A stretch of DNA of 64,000 nt from Pyrenophora tritici-repentis. Taxonomy: Eukaryota; Ascomycota; Dothideomycetes; Pleosporales; Pleosporaceae. Below are positions 1-10,375 of the stretch, piece after piece (position 1 is the stretch's first letter; the number at the start of each line of letters is the position of its first letter). Where the stretch lies: the NCBI RefSeq assembly GCF_003171515.1, contig NC_089390.1:5828001-5892000 (forward strand), in the 5' to 3' direction. Below the pieces are notes generated by a model. That model was given only the letters and a program-made list of their open reading frames with translations. It was not told the DNA's origin and made no database searches. The position numbers and the translations under genes were made by a program.

Positions 1-451
1 CGAATATTCTGTACAAGGGTCATCATGGCATGTGTGGAGTGGCTTAACTCGGGCCCTAACTATCGAGATGGAGATAGAGCGCGGAATAAGAGCGTCTATG
101 TGATCCAGAAGATGGTAGACGAGATCTGCGCATGTGTGCCTTTTCATTTGAGCTATGAGCTGCAGACGGCCGCCAAGGAGATGGGACAGGAGAAGAATGG
201 TAAGTATCAGTCATTTCTATTCTTTACGTCGTTCAAGAGCTAAATCTTGCGCAGCCGCTGAGGCCTTTGGGGGGTACTCGTTAGTCTGGCCACTATACGT
301 CGCAGCCAATGCAGATATGATACCGCAAGAGCAACGTGACTGGCTCTTTGGCCGACTCTCAGTCATTGGCACAAAGTTTGGATTGAGTAGTGCACAGGTT
401 CTAGTACTGGCAAGGAGACACGTGCTCACATGTGGGCCAATGTTCCCATAA
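1..451 (+). CDS. C-terminus of a fungal transcription-factor-like protein (partial)
   Basis: The gene enters from the left edge, so its DNA-binding region is outside the window. The frame is open from base 1. Exon 1 runs to 199, an intron with GTAAGT donor spans 200-254, and the last exon runs 255-451; joining them keeps frame (a split GCC codon). The end of the protein carries a run of the type GGYSLVWPLYVAA followed by a helix and a block reading LSSAQVLVLARRHV. That hydrophobic end, with its conserved tryptophan and a Gln/Arg-rich penultimate helix, is what I associate with the C-terminal part of the fungal-specific regulatory domain of Zn2Cys6 proteins. The zinc cluster itself cannot be seen, so the assignment is by resemblance only. 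If correct, the protein is nuclear and regulates transcription of unknown targets. Confidence 0.6.
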
Positions 452-1070
452 CGCAAGGCTACTATTGAGGGCTGGTGTTGTATGAATATGGTTGAAACGG
501 GAGTATCATGAATGTATTTCTTTCGTTTAAGCAATAAACACAACAGGCCCTGTTGAAACGGATCTATTCCATGGCGGACTGAAGTTGAAAGAGCGAAGGT
601 GCCGTTGCATTGAGTCATCCGCATTGAGCAAGTGGTTGCATGACCACGTATTGGAACGGGTGGGTATAGTGGAGACACGACGTTCCTTGGCACCGATGTT
701 TCTGGCCGGGGCCTGTGAAGATGGCGACATGTTGCTGCGCTTCACATACATGACAGAGTTGATGCCTTCGTATATCAAAACAATGCATCAGGCAATGTCG
801 ACCCGCAGCGGCCCGTTTCCGCGCCAAGCTTTCGGGGTTTCATTACACGAGCCGCGCAATCGAGGGAGGCGCATCTAGACGTCCCGGCGAACTGCATATC
901 TCCTTATCCCTTTGCCAAATTGCGGCTGTGCAAGAAGGAAGTCGTCACCATCTTCCATACATATTCTCCAGACGTCACTTGACTATACATTGGTATCGCG
1001 CTTGCTCAGATTACCCCGCCACACTCCTCAGTCGTCAGCCCACCATCAGCCTCATCACGTCACCACCACC
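452..1070. other. Intergenic spacer
   Basis: This is the 3' flank of the regulator and the promoter of the next gene. Several short overlapping frames exist on both strands, but none has a recognisable protein or convincing splice sites. The last 60 bases before the next start codon are rich in C/A and in CAC/CATC triplets, as is common in fungal 5' leaders. Confidence 0.6.
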
Positions 1071-1495
1071 ATGGGCGCATTAAACCTCATTCCGCTCATC
1101 ATCCTCTTCGCAGTCGTTGGAGGTATTGGATGGGTAGGCTACCAGGTAGGATGACCCTGCCCACATTTGCGCAATAACCGCTGATCATTGCCCGTCGCAG
1201 ATCTACCTCTACTCGAACGAACTCGCCGAGCGCGGCGTGAAGAAGATGGAAAAGAAGAATGTCGTCTTCACTAAAGATGGCGCAAAGGTCGGAGTGAAGG
1301 AAGTGAGCACAGAGTCTTATACAGACAAAACACAAAGAGCATTTGTGAAGACGTGGAACGCCGCTCAAGAGGGGTATGCGTTCGCGACAAGGGCATGGCA
1401 AATTATATGCTAATAGATTGATCCAGTTCTCCCGTATCGCGCCCCTCGTCAACTCGAAAACCTACCAGATGATCGAAACACACGAGATGGAATAA
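1071..1495 (+). CDS. Small single-pass membrane protein, function unknown
   Basis: The start is the ATG after a CACCACCACC leader. Exon 1 (1071-1145) encodes a hydrophobic segment (MGALNLIPLIILFAVVGGIG) that should form one membrane helix from about residue 6 to 24. An intron with GTAGGA donor spans 1146-1200. Exon 2 starts at 1201 and encodes a basic, soluble tail with lysine pairs (KKMEKKN) and VGVKEVSTE. A second intron starts at the GTATGC at 1374. The acceptor at 1416 keeps frame and yields a C-terminus ending IETHEME; the stronger-looking acceptor at 1426 would give a frameshift and an early stop. Without the second splice, reading stops at 1413. The product is about 108 residues. I recall similar short proteins in other ascomycetes but no function. 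It could sit in the ER or mitochondrial outer membrane; this is a guess from topology. Confidence 0.6.
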
Positions 1496-2824
1496 CCTTG
1501 ACCTTCAGGTATACCTTCTCGTTTGGACGTTGCCTGGTAGCCTTGTTTCGGACCGAACGAACTGCGACTGCTTTCGACTTTTGCGAACAAGTCGGCGATG
1601 AGTGTCTGAAGTGTCGGAGCGTCATGTGCTATTACACGATATAGGCAATATATGCAGGCCTAGGCGCATGCGGGGCTGGTCAAGTCACACTTTCACTTAT
1701 GAGAATCAAGAGATGGTGTTCACATGACCCACAAGAACCTCGTGTGACACTTACTTGCACTCAACAAACAATTTCGAGACGTTCCTATCGGCGAGAGCTC
1801 GTCCTGGTATGTGGTTTTCTATAGCGTCTTGGGTGACGTTTCTTTTTATAGATGCCGGTGCGGAATTTTACGTTCATGTGCTGAAGACAGTTCCATTGAA
1901 ATGTGGCTATCCATGTAATCAGAAACTTACGTATGATCTCAATACCATGTGCTTGGGTTATGCCCACGTTAGTCACCCTCTTTTGTTCAAGTATAGTCTA
2001 CTGTAAGACCAACCTCACGCAAGTGCTGTTACATCGTGGGGGTATATGGCCAGGGTGTGTTCAGAGCGTTGCAATTAGACTAGGGTAGTCTGCTTCCAGA
2101 ACACCTAGGACAGGCATTTCCCACCGGTCAACGAGCAGGTCCTCACTAGTCGCTTTAGGCTCCCGACATTGTGTTTCCGGCTACAAGCAAGCTTCGGATC
2201 ATCAAGCGGGAACTGTATTGACGTCAGCTGCTACGTCAGCAGTTACCTAAGCGTCCACTTACTCGGAGCGCAAAAGGAGGATGTCCTCTATTTCATCGGA
2301 GGGTCGCCTCAACATGTCCGACGCCAATATACTTCCTCAACAAAGAATGTCAGGTGTGTGGATCTGACATATGTCACAACGAATCATAACATAGTAAATT
2401 AGGGCTAGGGCTGCTGAGTCCTCCAGCATAAACACGTTGCTTGTTTTGACATCTGCTTCTGCATTCATGTTATGCACTAAATGAACGCAACGTCAAAACT
2501 CCGCAGACAGGACACAAAGAGCGCGGATGGTCGAACGAATCTCCGCCGAGACAACGACGCTTGGAAGGCGAAGCAAGACCATATATGCCGATCACAGCAC
2601 TATGTACGTTAGTCTACCCCAGAAATCCCAAGCGGTGCCTAGAAACCACCATCCGACGGGCGTTATCGAATCATATTGCTGTTGCCTGTTGAAGCTCAAT
2701 CGCAAGGCGAACAATGGTGCAGCTTGGCTGGCGGCGAAAGCAGTGATGGTGTGTAGGGGGTGAAAGACGTATAAACCGTCAAATGTCCCCCGACCAATAT
2801 GGTCTACAATCAGAACACGCCATC
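1496..2824. other. Intergenic spacer, 1.3 kb
   Basis: No protein is recognisable in any frame; the longest frames are under 85 codons and overlap each other. There is no tRNA-like A/B-box pair. The stretch near 1750-2400 is somewhat AT-richer than the flanks. The right part is the promoter of the P450 gene. Confidence 0.6.
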
Positions 2825-4666
2825 ATGTCTTCACTACATGAACAATTAACCAGGTCTGAGCTGTTCAGCTTAAGGGGTTTCGCCCTTGCATCTGGACTGA
2901 CTCTTGCTGCTGTAAGTCTATTCTTTGACTGGATGTGAATTCTCTCACAACCCGCTCTGGGTGTTGAAATATATTCTGTCCATCATGAAATTGTATTGAA
3001 AACGGCTGATAGGATTTAGGCCATCACATATTCTACTTACATTGTAATATACAACCTCTTCTTCCATCCCCTCAGGCACATCCCCGGCCCACTGTTTGCA
3101 CGAGCCTGTCCCATTCCTTACGCCCTCGTCATACGAAAAGGCACCATCATTCCGTGGCTAAAGGCACTACACGACAAGTATGGAGAGGTTGTACGAATGA
3201 GTCCAGGCCAAGTTTCATTCATCTCGGGCGAGACTGCATGGCAAGATGTTCAGGGCTTCCGCACGGGAAAGTCTAAAGACAGTAGCCTTTTCATGAGGGA
3301 TACTAATTGGGCGTAAGTCATTTTTGTATATGATATGGACGTTGCTAATAGAGTCAGTCCCGCCTCGCTCAATGGAACGACATCAATTTTCGCATCTAAC
3401 GGCGAATTGCACGCGCGCCTGCGACGCAATGTTGCCAGTGGTTTTAGTGTATCGGCTCTCCGCTTACAAGAATCTCTCATTCTTGAGTATGCTGACCTTC
3501 TCGTGTCGCGACTACGCGAGGTCAGCACTGAGGGGGCCGTCGATATGGTGGACTGGTACAGTAAGCATACTCTGATAATTCAGCACAAAACCAACTACAT
3601 GTACTAACCAAGACACGATAGGCTTTACCGCCTTCGACATCATCGGTGACCTCATCTTCAGTGAACCTTTCGGCTGCCTCCGCGATGGCAAAGGTCACGA
3701 GTGGGTCCCATTCGTCTACAACGGCGTCAGCAATCTTCCCAAACTGTATACCGAGAAGGTGTGGGCGATATTCAAGTGGTACGACACGCTCCGTAGCATT
3801 TTCGAAGACCAGGAAAAGCCGCTTAGAACGCGTCTTGCCTTGTTAGCCAAGTCCCAAAAGAAGGTCAATGAATGCATCGCAAAGGTTGAAAAGGGTACCG
3901 ACAAGAGAGTAGAAGCGAGTTTTTTCGCAGGCGTCATTAGGAAGGAAGGCACGGAAAGAGGTCTAACACGAAACGAACTCGACACCGTCGCCATGGGCTT
4001 CCTCGGCGCAGGCAGCGAAACAACAGCCACCATCCTCTCCGGCGCCACCTACATGCTCCTCATCAACCCAGACAAGTACGAGAAAATCGTGCACGAGATC
4101 CGTACGGCGTTCTCGTCGACGGAGGAAATAACTATGGATGCGGTAAACAAACTCGAGTACCTCATTGCCGTTTTCCAAGAGAGCTTTCGCATGTATCCCC
4201 CTGTTTCCACTGGCATCCCTCGTGTCGCACCCCCGAGCGGCGCAGAGGTCTCAGGCTACTATGTTCCCGGCGGTACAAATGTGCATATCCCACAGCATGC
4301 GGCCAACCTATCGACGCGCAATTTCAAGGATCCAGAGAAATTCGTGCCGGAGCGCTGGCTGGGCGACCCCAAGTACAAGGATGACAAGTTATCGGTTATG
4401 CAGCCGTTTGGTATGGGACCGACGGTTTGTCTGGGTAAAAAGTAAGTTTGGATTGCCTTTTGATACACGTGGTTGCTGTTGCTAACGACAAGTGTTCCAG
4501 TCTGGCGTATGTCGAAATGCGTGTTATTCTTGCAAAGTGCCTCTTTGCTTTCGACATGGAGCTCGACGAGAGTGTAAAGTCTGAGCATTGGATCAACAAG
4601 CAGCGTCAGTTCTTCCTGTGGGAGAAGCCAGACTTAAATGTCAGATTGACGCCTGTGAAACGCTAG
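2825..4666 (+). CDS. Cytochrome P450 monooxygenase, CYP65-like
   Basis: Five exons (2825-2911, 3020-3312, 3358-3560, 3622-4441, 4501-4666) join in frame to about 522 residues, normal for a microsomal fungal P450. The N-terminus has a hydrophobic ER anchor (about residues 15-40) followed by a basic/proline hinge (RHIPGP). Further on are the I-helix oxygen-activation motif GAGSETTAT (about 323-331), the ExxR pair ESFR (381-384), the FVPERW segment and the heme loop FGMGPTVCLG, with cysteine ligand at about 464. The loop has Thr where the consensus FxxGxRxCxG has Arg. The overall text, including MSPGQVSFIS and HARLRRNVASGFS, resembles the CYP65 group, which includes isotrichodermin C-15 hydroxylase. 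The substrate cannot be read from sequence. No polyketide synthase, NRPS or terpene synthase lies nearby, so it seems a stand-alone oxidase. Confidence 0.9.
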
Positions 4667-5158
4667 GTTGGGGTGTTAGATTGGATATATGGTGTATGGT
4701 AGACAGAAGTGGGAGCCTAGAGATTCCGTTTGGGCATCTTTAGAGGCTGGAGAATTTGCCAAGGTTATTTTCTTTGTTGTTTTAGTCCTTTTGTGATGTT
4801 AAAATTGGGCTTATTCTGGCAATGTTAAGTATCTTGACCAATATACTAATTCACTCTGCTTCGACATGCTCACTGCGTGGTCTCACCTGTTACGCAACAC
4901 TTCGTGGGTAAGCACTCGCCTAATGACGTGCCTTGGAGTGGAAAAGAGGCAATCAACATTGTCTCTGTTTAACATATGCATATCATCTGCTATGAAATCT
5001 AATCGTGCTTAGAATTCCACCTCTATTAAAGCAGGAAACTAGATCAATAACGCCACAGCAATGCAAAGATATCCCTAGATACATCCCTCATCATCTTGAT
5101 TATATACAACGAATATTTGACTGCATATCTCTCTCTTACACCCCTTATCACAGACATC
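4667..5158. other. Convergent intergenic spacer
   Basis: The P450 (+) and the GH128 gene (-) converge here, so this holds both 3' untranslated regions. It is AT-rich, and no coding frame or RNA gene is recognisable. Confidence 0.6.
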
Positions 5159-6184
5159 CTAAATAGCATACAACCACACAGCCACAGCAAATACAAGCGC
5201 ATACGCACTAGAACCGACCCTCGCGTCTGCAGAAGCACCAGACCCCTTTGGCACATTATTAGTAGCCGCACCACCCAAATACCACGACCCAATATCCGTT
5301 AGTTTCCCATCCTGCGTCAACATGGCCGCATTCTTACCCACATTACTAACATCTGAGCGAAACGCACCAAAGTACGAGTAATGCGTAACGTTCCTACATC
5401 CACGCTGTTAGCCCCAGGCTTCCACATCCAGCCGTTCAGTGAGAAGAGAGAAAGGAAAGAAAACTTACGGCCAACTATCAAAACTCTGCACACTACGATT
5501 AAAAAAACTCACAGTCTCCTCCATGCCCTGATTCGGGTACCCATACTCGGTAACCCAAACAGTCATATTGGGCCATTTGGTCGTCACCTGGCCCACATGA
5601 CTCATCATGCCCTCAAAGTTGCCATACCAATGGACGGGGATGAAATCTGGGTTACAACCTCCACCACACTCCTTGAAGAAATTCTCTAGCCATTGCCACC
5701 CGGACTCCGCGCCTGTGACGGCGGGAGCCCCCAATTTAACGCCGAGTTCTTTCAAGGGCTCGATTTCGGCTTTCCAGCGTGCGGCCGCGACGGCGACACC
5801 GAGGTTGGAGCCGCCGGTGCTGTGGCCGCCGTCGGGCTCGTTAAAGCCTAGGACGTGGGTTATATTTATTCCGGAGTTGATTAGTTTTCTGACGGTGTCC
5901 AGGAAGGGGGTTCCTTTGTCGGAGGCGCTGGCGCCCCAGAGCATGGGGACGAAGTGCATGGATGGGTCGTTTGCGTAGGCTGGGGAGGGGTCTTTTTCGT
6001 AGTTGTAGTACCAGGTTGGGGGCGAGGGGCCAGATGTCCAGATTTTGTCGTCGGAGGGGTTTTTTGACGACGGGACGTGGCAGAGGCCGCGTTTGGAGGA
6101 TGTGGTGGCTGTTGCTTGCGCGGTTGTGGTAGTGGTGGCGGTTAGGAGAGCCGTTGTGGCGGAGAGGAGGAGTGTGTTGCGCAT
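5159..6184 (-). CDS. GH128-type beta-1,3-glucanase, predicted GPI-anchored cell-wall protein
   Basis: Two exons on the minus strand (6184-5469 and 5393-5159; intron donor GTAAGT, acceptor after CTAAC) give 316 residues. The first ~22 residues are a signal peptide rich in Thr/Ala. The glycosyl-hydrolase catalytic core of the Glyco_hydro_cc/GH128 family follows, with the two expected acidic sites: GFNEPDGG (Glu ~116, likely acid/base) and VWVTEYG (Glu ~213, likely nucleophile). The HWYGNF and YFGAFRSDVSNVG segments are also family-like. The C-terminus has a small-residue stretch (GSGASADARVGSS) followed by a hydrophobic tail and no further residues, the signature of GPI attachment. It probably trims or remodels cell-wall beta-1,3-glucan at the cell surface; S. 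pombe Asl1 is a relative by family. A KR pair near residue 31 may be a propeptide site. Activity is inferred from the family. Confidence 0.85.
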
Positions 6185-8056
6185 GGTTGGCTATTGTGGG
6201 AGGTTTGTAGATGGCCGGAAGTTTGGAGAAAGTTTGATTTTCCGTTGTGGTTTTCGGTCTTGAGTTCTGATATGAGGGAAGCTTGCGTACTCGGTACCAG
6301 CGATGGCGATGGCGATATGGGTATGATTAACCAACGACGCGATTTAGATATAATTTCGAATAGAGAAACCCCCAATACCGGAAAAAGGGTCGTCTCAAAA
6401 ACACAAAAACCTCAATTCCCGAATACCCTCGTAACCTGTGGTGGTAGCAGTACTTAGCGGTAGCCGTAGTAGTAAATCCAACCCAACCAAAAAAAGAATC
6501 CCCGGCAGCAACCCACCTCTATTTAAAAGTGTGCCACACAAGCGAAAAGGCTGAGAAGGAAAAAAAAAGCTAAATCAGACCCTCTCATATCTCCCCCTTC
6601 GTTTAGCAGCCGCCCTGAACGTGGGCAAAAAGACGCTACATCTGCACCATGGGCAATTCGGCACTATCGAAAAGTGCAAGATAACGCGGCTCTTGCTTTG
6701 CCGTTTCTACCGCTATCGCGCGGGCGGGCGCAGCGAGGGAATGCAGCCTACTAGGCACATGTGTGCAGCCTCGTCGTGTTGGCATTAAGATGTTATCATC
6801 TTCCAATAGTCACACCCAAGAAAAGAGCTGCCCATCACCATCCCCATCCCCATCTTGCCGTCGTGTTGGCTCACCACATCCCCAAGTCGTTTCCCTGACG
6901 CAGGTACAAGCCCCAAGTCCCAACCCAACCCAACCCAACCCACCCGGGTCCAGCCAGCCGACCGACCAACCGACCGGTCCGCGCCACCACCATAAGCCCA
7001 TCGTCAGCCTCACCGCGGCCGGTACCAGGGCCCAGGGGTTGACCCGCCAAACCGCAAAAAGGGTAATCAAAGCTGCGGGAGATCGACTCTGGCCCCTCCG
7101 CTCGACATCTCAAGAAGGGCAATTGTTCGACGTGGACGGAGCGGCGGGGTCATGGCGCCGATGCGGATGAGATGAAGTGCAGATTACTTACTTAAAGTGG
7201 GAAACGGGAAAGTCTGGCGCTGATACGGATTTGTAGAATTGCGGTATCGACCTCGGGGGAGGGAGATAGCGACAACGACAACGCACATGCGACGCGTGGG
7301 GGAGCTGAACCTGCGAGGCCAAGTTACCGACATCTGGACTCGTAAACGGGCGAAGCAAGAAGCGAGTGCGAGCGACAAAACTCGGACAAGCCGGAAGGGG
7401 TAAGTAGCTGTCGAGTCAGCCATCACGGTCTCGCTCACTCAACGAAAAAAATAAACATGGCGCGCCCAGCTTTTGCTGAGAGGTTAAACGTATGACATCA
7501 GCTTCTTAAACAAACTTCATCGGCCCAATTAGAGAATAAGCAAGCATAGTCATCAATCACAATCACACATGACCAGATACTGTACAAAAGCTTCAAATTA
7601 AAATATATTGGGTATTTGGTATCGCATCTGATTTATCTACTTTCCCATCCCTCATTCCCCGTCCGCAGTCACCGACTACGCCTGTAAAAGGATGCAAGAA
7701 TATACAAATGTGGGGTTTTTTGAGCGGATGTGGGCAACAAAGCCCCAGGCTTTTGACCCTTTCCTAACTCAGCATGAGATTACAAGAGCTTGTATCAGAT
7801 CTTCTTTAATGGAATGTGACACAAAGAAAGATTCGTAAATCGGGCGGCGCGACACACCGCATGCAAGATGAGAGAGACAGAGAGAGAGATGGATGATAGG
7901 ACTTTCTGGTGGATTTTGACCGCTCTGTTTGTCAGTAACCATTACCATTGTGCAATGCAGGGAGCAAGGACAAATCAAAAGAAAAGGAGATATTGGTTGC
8001 CGAAGAGGCCAAATCGCTCATGTTTTCGCTCAGATTACGAGAGAGTCAGTTGCACT
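6185..8056. other. Intergenic spacer, 1.9 kb, between two minus-strand genes
   Basis: The left part is the promoter and leader of the GH128 gene; the right part is the 3' end of the TRP-like gene. Open frames at 6763-7170 (+) and its antisense overlap a simple CCCAA repeat and are biased in composition, so I do not call them genes. No RNA gene was recognised. Confidence 0.55.
6919..6943. repeat. Short CCCAA tandem repeat (G-quadruplex-capable on the minus strand)
   Basis: Five consecutive CCCAA-type units run into CCCACCC. The minus strand reads as GGG tracts separated by TT, which fits the G3N2G3N2 pattern for a G-quadruplex. It lies about 740 bp upstream of the GH128 start and on that gene's coding strand. 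It resembles but is not the fungal telomere unit TTAGGG. Confidence 0.7.
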
Positions 8057-10375
8057 CTAGTATCTGTTTCCGCCCTGTGGCGCAGGTTGCCATGGAGCGT
8101 TGGAGACGTATCCCGGTGGTTGGTGGTAACCGACTTCTACATCGGCTGGGTATGGGCCTGGACTGCTGTCACGGCTTCTGCTTCGCTCGTGCGGGTTCGA
8201 GCGACCAAAGGTGGACGCATCGGCTAATAAGTGGCCCTGATCATCGCCAAAGTTGCGACCACCAGGACCGTTGTATGCCGTATTTTGTTCGGCAAGAGGA
8301 ACTCGATCGTAGCCGGCTGTGCGAGGGCCAAACGGTGAAGGCAAGGAGGCACTCTTGTACTCTTGAGGGTCCATGAGGAGGGAGTTGCGTGCGTCGAGAG
8401 GAGTGAGGTTGTCGAGGTCACGGGCTTTTTCTGGAAAGGTTGTTAGCTATGTTTCATAGTCGTATAGAATAGTCGACTTACCAGCCTCCTTTCTCTTCTT
8501 GCGGTGAGGGTTCTCCTTGCAGCAGATGATGATTGCGTTGACAGCAATGAGTATACCCAAGATACCGGTCAGCGAAGCTTGCACAACGACAAGGACAAGA
8601 CCAGTGACGGTCTTGGTTGTCTGACTCATGCCTAGCTCTTCGACAAAAACCAAGATACAGACAACCGAGAGCACGCGAATGACCGAGATGGTGATGTTAA
8701 TCCAGGTGCTAGACTTGAGAGAGTATGGACGAGCCCACAAAAGCATGATGAGCATGAGGGATTCGACAATGAGTTGACCGGCGGCCTGGGCAAGACCGTG
8801 GCCGTTAGCTCCTGCAATGACGCAACCGCGAGCAAAGGTGAAGATGATGGTCGGTACAAAGATCCACCAGTAGCTCTTCTTGTAGTTTTCGTAGAAGATG
8901 CTGTACTTGCGCCAGACTTCCTTGTCGTCGTAGAGGATATCAGGCTTTCCCTCCATCTTCTTGAACTTGTTCGCAATGCTCCAGATCTTCCAGGTGAAGA
9001 AGGCAATGACTCCAGTAAAGGCAGCCAAAGTAACACCAGCGAGGGCTTTGACAGCCCATGAGTCTCCGTTCTTGAACTGGTAGACACAGTAGAGAACCCA
9101 GATGCCGTAAAGTAGGAGAATCAAGTTGGTAATGGTCTTTGCCAGAGTCCACCAGTAACGCTTACGGAAACTGGTCAAGCGCTTCGGGAAGCTACCAAAC
9201 AGTGCCCAGGTTTCAAGGATGACCTTGAACAAAAGAATTCCGACGGTGACGGCAGCGATGATGATGGCGAAAACGAGCAGAACTGTCATGAAAGCGTTGC
9301 GGTCAGGAATTGAGTACTCCTGGATGTATCCCTGCATGTCTTTCGCGTAGACCATTATTTTGTTATCACCAGAATTATCGGTGGTACCATTGCCGTCGAG
9401 GTCGGTCTTGAGTTCGTCGCGGATCCATAGCATAGAGTCGAGACTGCGCTTAGTGGTGGTGGTCATGTTCTGGTTGACGTGGACAATGGTAGCATTCTTG
9501 AGGAACTGAACACTGCTTTGAGTGAGGTTGCCACCAGTGGCTGCGCGGAAGCTGTCGATGGATGTCTGCATACCCTCCAAATAGATGAGGCCATGACTGA
9601 AAGCGAAGTTCTGGGAAAAACTCCGGTAAACCATGGGAACATCGGCGCTCATCATGCCGTTCAGGGCCATTGACTGGAACCAACAGATGACGTCGGCAAA
9701 GGTGGGGCTCGACTGGGCCGCACCCGCGTGTCCTGCAGATGCGAACGAAGCCATACCCGTGACTATCAAAGCACCAGCTGCAATTCCAGCAGCGACATAG
9801 TGTACACCGCTGGTGGAGAGCGACTGTCCGTTGCTGACCTGTGACGTAATACAAGCAAGATCGGCACCTCCATCTATGGCCGTCAGCTGCATCTTGGCCT
9901 GACTGTCGATGTCGGGTATGCTGAAGGCAATCGAGGGGATTTGCGACATGATGCTATCGGGAATAGTCTGCTCGCCCTGTGCACCAAAAGTACCAGAAGG
10001 AACTGCGATTATTTAGCTTGGGGGACATATGCGCCGAGCTATACAAGACATACCTGGACATAGCTGGTCGACCTTGTTTTCTCCTTCGCAAGGGTTGAAG
10101 GTCTTTGTGTAAATCTCCCTGCCGTACGCGTTTACAGTGAGCGTGGCCATGACCTTTTGCTCCTTCTCGTTTGTGCCGGAGACATCAAACGTGACTTTCT
10201 TGATCGAACGGTCGAACTTGATGTTGAGCCTGTTTACTGTGATATCCGAGGGGCCGCTCAGGCAAGAGCTGAAGCCGTTGGTCTGGAGAACATCGCCGGC
10301 CAGAACGGCCAGGGGGCCCGAGGCCAATAATATAAAGGGAGCGAGCATGGCTGAATATGTCGTGTGAGGACGCAT
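8057..10375 (-). CDS. TRP-like / flavin-carrier-like integral membrane protein (ML-like domain + TRP domain)
   Basis: Three exons (10375-10054, 10002-8482, 8430-8057) join in frame to 738 residues. The N-terminus is a signal peptide (about 1-26, ending LAVLAG). Next comes a cysteine-containing beta-rich luminal/extracellular domain (about 27-190; NGFSSCLSG, FNPCEGENKVDQLCP), as in the ML-like domain of fungal Flc/Pkd2-type proteins. A long block with about nine hydrophobic helices (about 180-570) follows, as in the fungal TRP-like domain. The C-terminus is a hydrophilic tail with Pro/Gly/Ser-rich stretches (SRSRDSSPGPYPAD), probably cytosolic. Yeast relatives (FLC1-3) and S. pombe Pkd2 act in ER/plasma-membrane calcium handling and wall integrity. 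It sits between two beta-glucan hydrolase genes on the same strand, which fits a wall-related role without proving it. Confidence 0.85.

Noticed and set aside
2825..4666. Secondary-metabolite gene cluster around the P450
   Set aside because: No backbone synthase, tailoring enzyme set or pathway regulator is adjacent apart from the partial regulator at 1-451, which is too little evidence.
6763..7170. 135-codon + frame and its antisense partners
   Set aside because: They read through the CCCAA repeat and are Pro/Thr/Gln or Gly/Trp low-complexity artefacts of that repeat.
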